This document shows positions 59,378-64,000 of a stretch of 64,000 bases of DNA, in pieces. A program made the translations under genes and the position numbers. The notes under the pieces are model-generated. The model saw nothing but the letters and a program-made list of their open reading frames with translations. It was not told the DNA's origin and ran no database searches. The stretch is from Aalborgiella sp031424795 (GTDB taxonomy: Bacteria > Pseudomonadota > Gammaproteobacteria > Burkholderiales > Burkholderiaceae_C), in contig JANPIC010000056.1 in the NCBI GenBank assembly GCA_031424795.1, forward strand, positions 1-64,000, given 5' to 3'. Each line of letters opens with the position of its first letter. The first letter of the stretch is position 1.

Positions 59378-61378
59378 ATGAATTTTGAATCACGCGTTGA
59401 AAATGTGTTTGCGGAACAAGGCTTAATTGCTCAAATTGACCCGTATTTCAAGCCTAGGGCTGGGCAAACGCAAATGGCAATGGCTGTGGCTGAGTGCATT
59501 GAGCAAGGTTCAGTTTTGGTGGTTGAAGCCGGAACTGGTGTTGGGAAAACCTATGCATACTTGGTGCCAGCTTTGTTAAGTGGCGAGCGCGTGGTGCTGT
59601 CAACTGCTACCAAAGCACTACAGGATCAACTTTTTGGTCGTGATCTACCTAGCATTGCGAAAATTCTCAATTTGCCAGTTCGTATGGCCTTGCTCAAAGG
59701 CCGTTCAAGTTATTTATGCCTTTATAGGCTTGAATTAGCGCGGGGCGATACGCAATTAGCTGATCGCAGCGCGCATGCCACTCTAGCTAAGGTAGAAAAA
59801 TGGTCGCATGTAACACGGAATGGTGATTTGGCAGAATTGTCGGGCTTAGATGAACGCTCACCAATTATTCCACTCATTACATCAACGCGTGACAACTGCA
59901 TTGGCGCGCAATGTCCTAAATTTAAACCTTGTCACGTCAACTTGGCACGCAAAGAGGCGATGGCTGCAGATGTGGTGGTCATCAACCACCATTTATTTTT
60001 TGCAGATTTAGCTGTCAAAGATTCTGGCATGGCTGAGCTATTACCGACGGTAAGCGTTGTCATTTTCGACGAAGCGCATCAACTCAATGAGACGGGAGTG
60101 CAGTTTTTAGGTGCTCAGATAACAACCGGACAGTTGCTTGACTTGGCGCGCGACACCTTGGCTGCGGGTTTGCAATTAGCGCGTGGTTTGCAAGATTGGA
60201 GTGCTTTGGCCTCCGGCCTAGAGCGCGCTGCTCGTGAGTTGCGATTGTCGGCTGGCAAGCAATGGCAGGGAGCCAAGCTTCGCTGGACGGCGCTTGAGCC
60301 TGAAGGTGTCGATCAATTGGCTTGGATAACTGCCATTCAAGTGGTTTGTCAAGCTTGCGATCATTTGCGAGTTGCTTTGTTAACCGTCACTGAGTTGGCG
60401 CCAGATTTTGAGCGCCTGTGCACGCGCGCTCAAGAGCTTGGTCAACGCGCTGAAAAATTCTTGCAGGTGTGCCCAACAGATGCTGTGCGCTGGGTTGAGG
60501 TCGGGCAGCAGTTACGATTGGTTGAGTCTCCGCTAGATATTGCTGAGTCTGTAAAAAAGAAGATGCTTAAAAGCAGTGCTGAAGATGTACCGCAAGCGCA
60601 TAAATCATGGATATTTACATCGGCAACTTTAGGGCACGAAGCGCAGTTGAGGTGGTTTACGGTTCCTTGCGGGCTTGAGCAGGCTGATGTGCTGCGCGTC
60701 GCAAGTCCTTTCGATTATGCCAAGCAAGCGTCTGTTTATGTTCCGCAGTACCTGCCAAAGCCAAGCGACCCCATGCACAGTGCTGAAGTGGCAAGCTTGG
60801 TTGGGCAGGCTGCGGATGTACTTGGTGGACGCACATTGGTTTTAACGACAACACTGCGTGCTTTACGCGCTATTGGTGCGGCATTGACGGAGCAATTCAG
60901 TGAAAGACTGGATTTGGAAATATTAATACAAGGCAATTTACCTAAACGAGAGCTGTTAGCGCGTTTTCGAGAGGGTGCTTCACAAGGGCGTAGTGCATGT
61001 ATTTTGGTGGCTTCTGCGTCGTTTTGGGAAGGCATTGACATACCTGGCGATGAGCTTGCCCTGGTCGTGATTGATAAATTACCTTTCCCACCGCCAGACG
61101 ACCCGTTGATAGAAGCGCGTTCGAAAAGGCTTGAGCAGAACGGCAAAAGCTCATTTATTGATTACTTTGTGCCCGAAGCAACCGTGTCTTTGAAGCAGGG
61201 TGCCGGAAGACTCATACGCCGTGAAACCGATACGGGTATGTTGGTCGTTTGCGATACAAGACTCACCCAAATGGGCTATGGACGCAAAATATTGTCTGCA
61301 TTACCGCCTATGCGCCAAATACAAAATCACGACGATTTTGTAGATGCCTTGTCAACCCTGGCGAAGGTTAATAACTAA
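59378..61378 (+). CDS. DinG/YoaA-type ATP-dependent DNA helicase
   Basis: A 666-residue superfamily 2, XPD-like helicase. Walker A VVEAGTGVGKTYAYLVPAL is at about 47-65, the iron-sulfur cysteines are in GRSSYLCLYRLE and DNCIGAQCPKFKPC, the DEAH box is VVIFDEAHQLNE, and helicase motifs V-VI are in SFWEGIDIPGDELALVVIDKLPF and KQGAGRLIRRETDTGM. Such helicases resolve R-loops or assist repair with HolC. I cannot separate YoaA from DinG by sequence here and leave the symbol blank. The 175-base upstream gap shows no LexA box that I can find. Confidence 0.9.
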   Translation: MNFESRVENVFAEQGLIAQIDPYFKPRAGQTQMAMAVAECIEQGSVLVVEAGTGVGKTYAYLVPALLSGERVVLSTATKALQDQLFGRDLPSIAKILNLPVRMALLKGRSSYLCLYRLELARGDTQLADRSAHATLAKVEKWSHVTRNGDLAELSGLDERSPIIPLITSTRDNCIGAQCPKFKPCHVNLARKEAMAADVVVINHHLFFADLAVKDSGMAELLPTVSVVIFDEAHQLNETGVQFLGAQITTGQLLDLARDTLAAGLQLARGLQDWSALASGLERAARELRLSAGKQWQGAKLRWTALEPEGVDQLAWITAIQVVCQACDHLRVALLTVTELAPDFERLCTRAQELGQRAEKFLQVCPTDAVRWVEVGQQLRLVESPLDIAESVKKKMLKSSAEDVPQAHKSWIFTSATLGHEAQLRWFTVPCGLEQADVLRVASPFDYAKQASVYVPQYLPKPSDPMHSAEVASLVGQAADVLGGRTLVLTTTLRALRAIGAALTEQFSERLDLEILIQGNLPKRELLARFREGASQGRSACILVASASFWEGIDIPGDELALVVIDKLPFPPPDDPLIEARSKRLEQNGKSSFIDYFVPEATVSLKQGAGRLIRRETDTGMLVVCDTRLTQMGYGRKILSALPPMRQIQNHDDFVDALSTLAKVNN

Positions 61379-61387
61379 TTTTTTTGG

Positions 61388-62197
61388 TTACCAAAATTTC
61401 CACCAGCTGCGTGCCACAGATTTGTTGCCCGATGACAAGAGCTCACTTTTAGGGAACGAAGTTTCCATGATGCGTTTTGCATCGTCACGAAGCTGAGCAA
61501 TATCCAACGCTTCGTATGATTTGTAAATGATGTACATGGCTTCCTCCAGCGCAGGTACATCACGGTAATCTGTGATGGCGAGTTGCGCACGGTTGATAGC
61601 AGCCACATAAGCACCGCGAGAAAAATAGTATTTGGCAACGTGCACTTCATACAAAGCCAGTGAATTCACAATATAAGTCATGCGCTGTTTAGCGTCAGAT
61701 GAGTATTTGGATTCTGGGTATTTGGCGACTAATTCTTTGTAAGCATCAAAAGATTCTTTTGCAGCTTTTTGGTCACGTTCAGACAAATCCTGTTTTGTGT
61801 AAGAGCCAAAAAATCCTAAATTGTCAGAAAAGTTAACGGTGCCTTTGAGATACAAAGCGTAATCTAAAGCCGGGCTTGCAGGGTGTAACTTTAAAAAACG
61901 GTCAATGGTGGCAATCGCCTGCGCTTGGTCACCGTTTTTAAACTGTGCATAAGCTTTGTCTAGCTGCGCTTGCTGGGCTAAAGGTGTTCCCGCTGCGCGG
62001 CCTTCAAGCTTTTCATACAAAGGAATGGCTTTGTCATAAGCGCCATCATTGGCTTCAGATTTCGCTTCAGCATATATTTTGTTGGGACTCCAATTGGCAG
62101 ATTTGTCTTCGCTTACTGATGCACAAGCCGTTAGCCCAATGCAAACAAATGCCAATAAAGCCATTAAACCGAGTTTGCTTGTTTGTTGATTTTTCAT
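61388..62197 (-). CDS. bamD: Outer membrane assembly lipoprotein BamD
   Basis: A 269-residue lipoprotein with five TPR-like repeats that contacts BamA and outer-membrane substrates. A lipobox LTACAS (modified Cys near residue 26) ends the signal peptide. TPR segments include KAIPLYEKLEGRAAGTPLAQQAQLDKAYAQFK and YKELVAKYPESKYSSDAKQRM. I choose the ATG at 62197 (MKNQQTSKLGL) over an upstream ATG at 62245. It converges on the helicase gene and diverges from rluD, as in other proteobacteria. Confidence 0.95.
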   Translation of the reverse strand: MKNQQTSKLGLMALLAFVCIGLTACASVSEDKSANWSPNKIYAEAKSEANDGAYDKAIPLYEKLEGRAAGTPLAQQAQLDKAYAQFKNGDQAQAIATIDRFLKLHPASPALDYALYLKGTVNFSDNLGFFGSYTKQDLSERDQKAAKESFDAYKELVAKYPESKYSSDAKQRMTYIVNSLALYEVHVAKYYFSRGAYVAAINRAQLAITDYRDVPALEEAMYIIYKSYEALDIAQLRDDAKRIMETSFPKSELLSSGNKSVARSWWKFW

Positions 62198-62223
62198 AGT
62201 GTTTTTGAACTCATAAAATTGAG

Positions 62224-63306
62224 TTGATAATTTGGCATACAACATCTGAGGCCGCCTTCTTGAAACTTAGCAAATCTATTATATCGACCGAAACATCAGC
62301 CGACACATGGCCTGAGCATTTGAAAGGTGAGGCGGATACAGATTTTGCACAAGATTTTGATACGAATGAGACCCGTGAGTTTGTTTGTAGCGACGCTCAG
62401 CATGGGCTGCGGGTTGATAACGCGCTGGTTCAATTGGTCAGCGAATTTTCACGAAGTTACTTGAAACAGTTGATAGAACAAGGATCCGCGCGGCTCAATG
62501 GCCAAACTATTGTCAAAGTTGCCAGCAAGGTCAAAGTGGGTGACTTATTAGCCATAGATTTGCAGGCAACGCCCCAAAGCCAAGCTTTCAAGCCTGAAAA
62601 AGTTGATTTTGAGGTTATTTTCGAAGACGATCATCTTTTGGTGATTAACAAACCTGTCGGGTTAGTGGTTCATCCTGCACCTGGAAACTGGAGTAGGACC
62701 TTGCTGAATGGGTTGCTAGAACGCGACCCAAAGGCGGTTCTGCTGCCTAGAGCTGGTATTGTTCACCGTTTAGACAAAGACACCAGTGGCTTGATGGTGG
62801 TCGCGCGGACACGGCAAGTGATGGACGCTTTGGTTGAAAAGATTGCCGCAAGAGAGGTCAAGCGGCTCTACTTGGCGTTGGGCAATCGTACTTGGACAGG
62901 ACCAAAAGAGCGCGATGTCAGCGAATCTATTGGCCGCGACCCTAGAAACCGTTTGCGCATGGCGGTTGTTTCGTTGGATAAGACGGCTGGAAAAACAGCT
63001 AAGACTTCACTAAAGTTGCTGCAAAATTGCGAGCAAGGTTGCCTTGTTTTATGCCGGCTGCATACGGGTAGAACACATCAAATTCGAGTCCATATGGCAT
63101 TTATTGGACATCCATTGGTGGCAGATAGCGTTTACGGCGGTGCGCAGGGCGCAGGCATGCAACGTCAAGCATTGCATGCTGAGCAGTTGGCTTTTGAGCA
63201 CCCGGTGACGGGTAAAGCCATGCATTTCGTGGCACCTTTACCCGAAGATTTAAAGCTCGCTTTGGTTCATTGGGGTCTCAGTTACAATGGGGCATCTACA
63301 AAATGA
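62224..63306 (+). CDS. rluD: 23S rRNA pseudouridine synthase RluD
   Basis: A 360-residue enzyme that makes pseudouridines at 1911, 1915 and 1917 in 23S rRNA helix 69. It has an N-terminal S4 domain (GLRVDNALVQLVSEFSRSYLKQLIEQGSARLNG) and the catalytic HRLDKDTSGLMVVART with the active Asp. The C-terminal motif LHTGRTHQIRVHMAFIGHPLVAD is present. The start is uncertain: the open frame begins TTG at 62224, with another TTG at 62260 and no ATG for some distance. It faces bamD across a 26-base gap. Confidence 0.92.
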   Translation: MIIWHTTSEAAFLKLSKSIISTETSADTWPEHLKGEADTDFAQDFDTNETREFVCSDAQHGLRVDNALVQLVSEFSRSYLKQLIEQGSARLNGQTIVKVASKVKVGDLLAIDLQATPQSQAFKPEKVDFEVIFEDDHLLVINKPVGLVVHPAPGNWSRTLLNGLLERDPKAVLLPRAGIVHRLDKDTSGLMVVARTRQVMDALVEKIAAREVKRLYLALGNRTWTGPKERDVSESIGRDPRNRLRMAVVSLDKTAGKTAKTSLKLLQNCEQGCLVLCRLHTGRTHQIRVHMAFIGHPLVADSVYGGAQGAGMQRQALHAEQLAFEHPVTGKAMHFVAPLPEDLKLALVHWGLSYNGASTK

Positions 63307-63491
63307 GCGTTATACCCACAGCTTCTGTGAAGCGTTTGTGTTTCAAATTCGAATATTTTGAATATTTCCCGGCTGGTTTGATAGCAATTTTTCAATAAAC
63401 GCTAGTTCTCACCTGAATTTTGACTATGCATTGGCAAATTCTGCTGTGTTATTGCTGTATTTTTCAGCTTTATTCTTGAAATCTAACTACT

Positions 63492-64000
63492 ATGAATACG
63501 TCGGAAGCAAAGCGTATCCTTGAAACCGCCCTGATCTGTGCACAGCAACCACTGTTGGTGCGTGATATGTGCGTCCTGTTTGAAGAAGAAATTGGTGCGG
63601 ATACGCTGAAAACTATCTTGTTGGAATTACAACAAGATTGGGCGTTTAAAGGCGTTGAGTTAATCAATGTTGCGACAGGCTGGCGCTTTCAAAGCCGTCC
63701 AGAAATGCGTGAGTATTTAGACAGGCTCACACCTGAGAAGCCGCCTAAGTACACGCGTGCAGTCTTGGAGACCTTGGCCATTATTGCCTACAGGCAGCCA
63801 GCCACGCGTGGCGATATGGAAGATATCCGTGGTGTGACCATCAATGGCTTGATATTGAAGCAATTAGAAGATCGTGGTTGGATTGAGGTGATTGGACACC
63901 GTGACAGCGTGGGGCGTCCTGCATTGTTCGCTACGACCAAGCAGTTTTTAGATGATTTAGGCATTGAATCGCTTGATCAATTGCCTGAACTTGGTCCATT
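63492..64000 (+). CDS. scpB: Segregation and condensation protein ScpB, 5' part
   Basis: A partial gene that runs off the window after 169 codons. ScpB with ScpA and SMC condenses the chromosome. It has the paired winged helices: MNTSEAKRILETALICAQQPL, then YTRAVLETLAIIAYRQPATRGDMEDIRGV and GWIEVIGHRDSVGRPALFATTKQFLDDLGI. The ATG at 63492 is the only good start. The 185-base gap before it contains only an A/T-rich stretch and a possible fragment of the 46-base repeat at 63381-63405. Confidence 0.93.
   Translation, partial: MNTSEAKRILETALICAQQPLLVRDMCVLFEEEIGADTLKTILLELQQDWAFKGVELINVATGWRFQSRPEMREYLDRLTPEKPPKYTRAVLETLAIIAYRQPATRGDMEDIRGVTINGLILKQLEDRGWIEVIGHRDSVGRPALFATTKQFLDDLGIESLDQLPELGP

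Noticed and set aside
63362..63407. ATAGCAATTTTTCAATAAACGCTAG before scpB, like the repeat with a deletion
   Set aside because: Spacing is wrong and the hairpin's left arm is missing, so it is at best a remnant; not listed as a copy.
1..64000. Hidden tRNA, CRISPR array, toxin-antitoxin pair or phage remnant
   Set aside because: I looked in all intergenic gaps, the longest being about 280 bases, and found no cloverleaf ends, spaced direct repeats, small paired ORFs or integrase/transposase genes.

Overview
The window is chromosomal DNA of a betaproteobacterium of the order Burkholderiales, most likely a Comamonadaceae relative with a base composition near 50% G+C. Evidence is the conserved gene order (rpsB-tsf-pyrH-frr-uppS-cdsA-dxr-rseP-bamA-skp-lpxD-fabZ-lpxA-lpxB-rnhB; carA-carB-greA; yhbY/rlmE-ftsH-folP-glmM; pstSCAB-phoUBR) and the character of the encoded proteins. 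I found no rRNA, tRNA, CRISPR array, insertion sequence or prophage. No gene-free stretch exceeds 300 bases; the longest is about 280 bases in front of rpsB and reads as a promoter plus leader.

Layout. 1-6.6 kb: the end of pmbA, two exported proteins of unknown role, a GatB/YqeY protein, rpsU, an AI-2E-type permease, an HI0933-type flavoprotein and dadA. 6.7-22.2 kb: a long plus-strand run for translation (rpsB, tsf, frr), UMP kinase, isoprenoid and phospholipid precursors (uppS, cdsA, dxr) and outer-membrane/lipid A assembly (rseP, bamA, skp, lpxD, fabZ, lpxA, lpxB), ending in rnhB and an rRNA methyltransferase. 22.3-33.8 kb: carAB, greA, a DUF4149 membrane protein, yhbY, rlmE, ftsH, folP, glmM. 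33.8-37.6 kb: a GST and a minus-strand arsenic operon arsR - ATP-grasp protein - aquaglyceroporin - arsC. 37.6-50.8 kb: a phosphate-stress region. 50.9-64 kb: 2-oxoglutarate dehydrogenase (sucA-odhB-lpdA), zapE, a coiled-coil secreted protein, a PP2C phosphatase, a DinG-type helicase, bamD, rluD and the start of scpB.

The phosphate region is the most coherent system. Three promoters carry PhoB boxes built on an 11-base period, all 46-51 bases upstream of their start codons and each with a -10-like hexamer 10 bases after the box: olsB-plcP-agt-sixA (ornithine lipid and glycolipid replacement of phospholipids), ppk2-ppx (polyphosphate), and pstSCAB-phoUBR (uptake and sensing). Together they would let the cell scavenge phosphate, mobilise polyphosphate and strip phosphorus out of its membranes.

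The most unusual signal is a 46-base repeat family: nine good copies and several weaker ones, eight of the nine lying inside unrelated protein-coding genes and read through in frame. Its structure is a GCTAT-N7-ATAGC hairpin followed by an A/T-rich tract and a conserved CGGCTAGAG end. Whether it is a mobile palindromic element that tolerates translation or a motif accumulated by biased recombination (like DNA uptake sequences) cannot be settled from one window.
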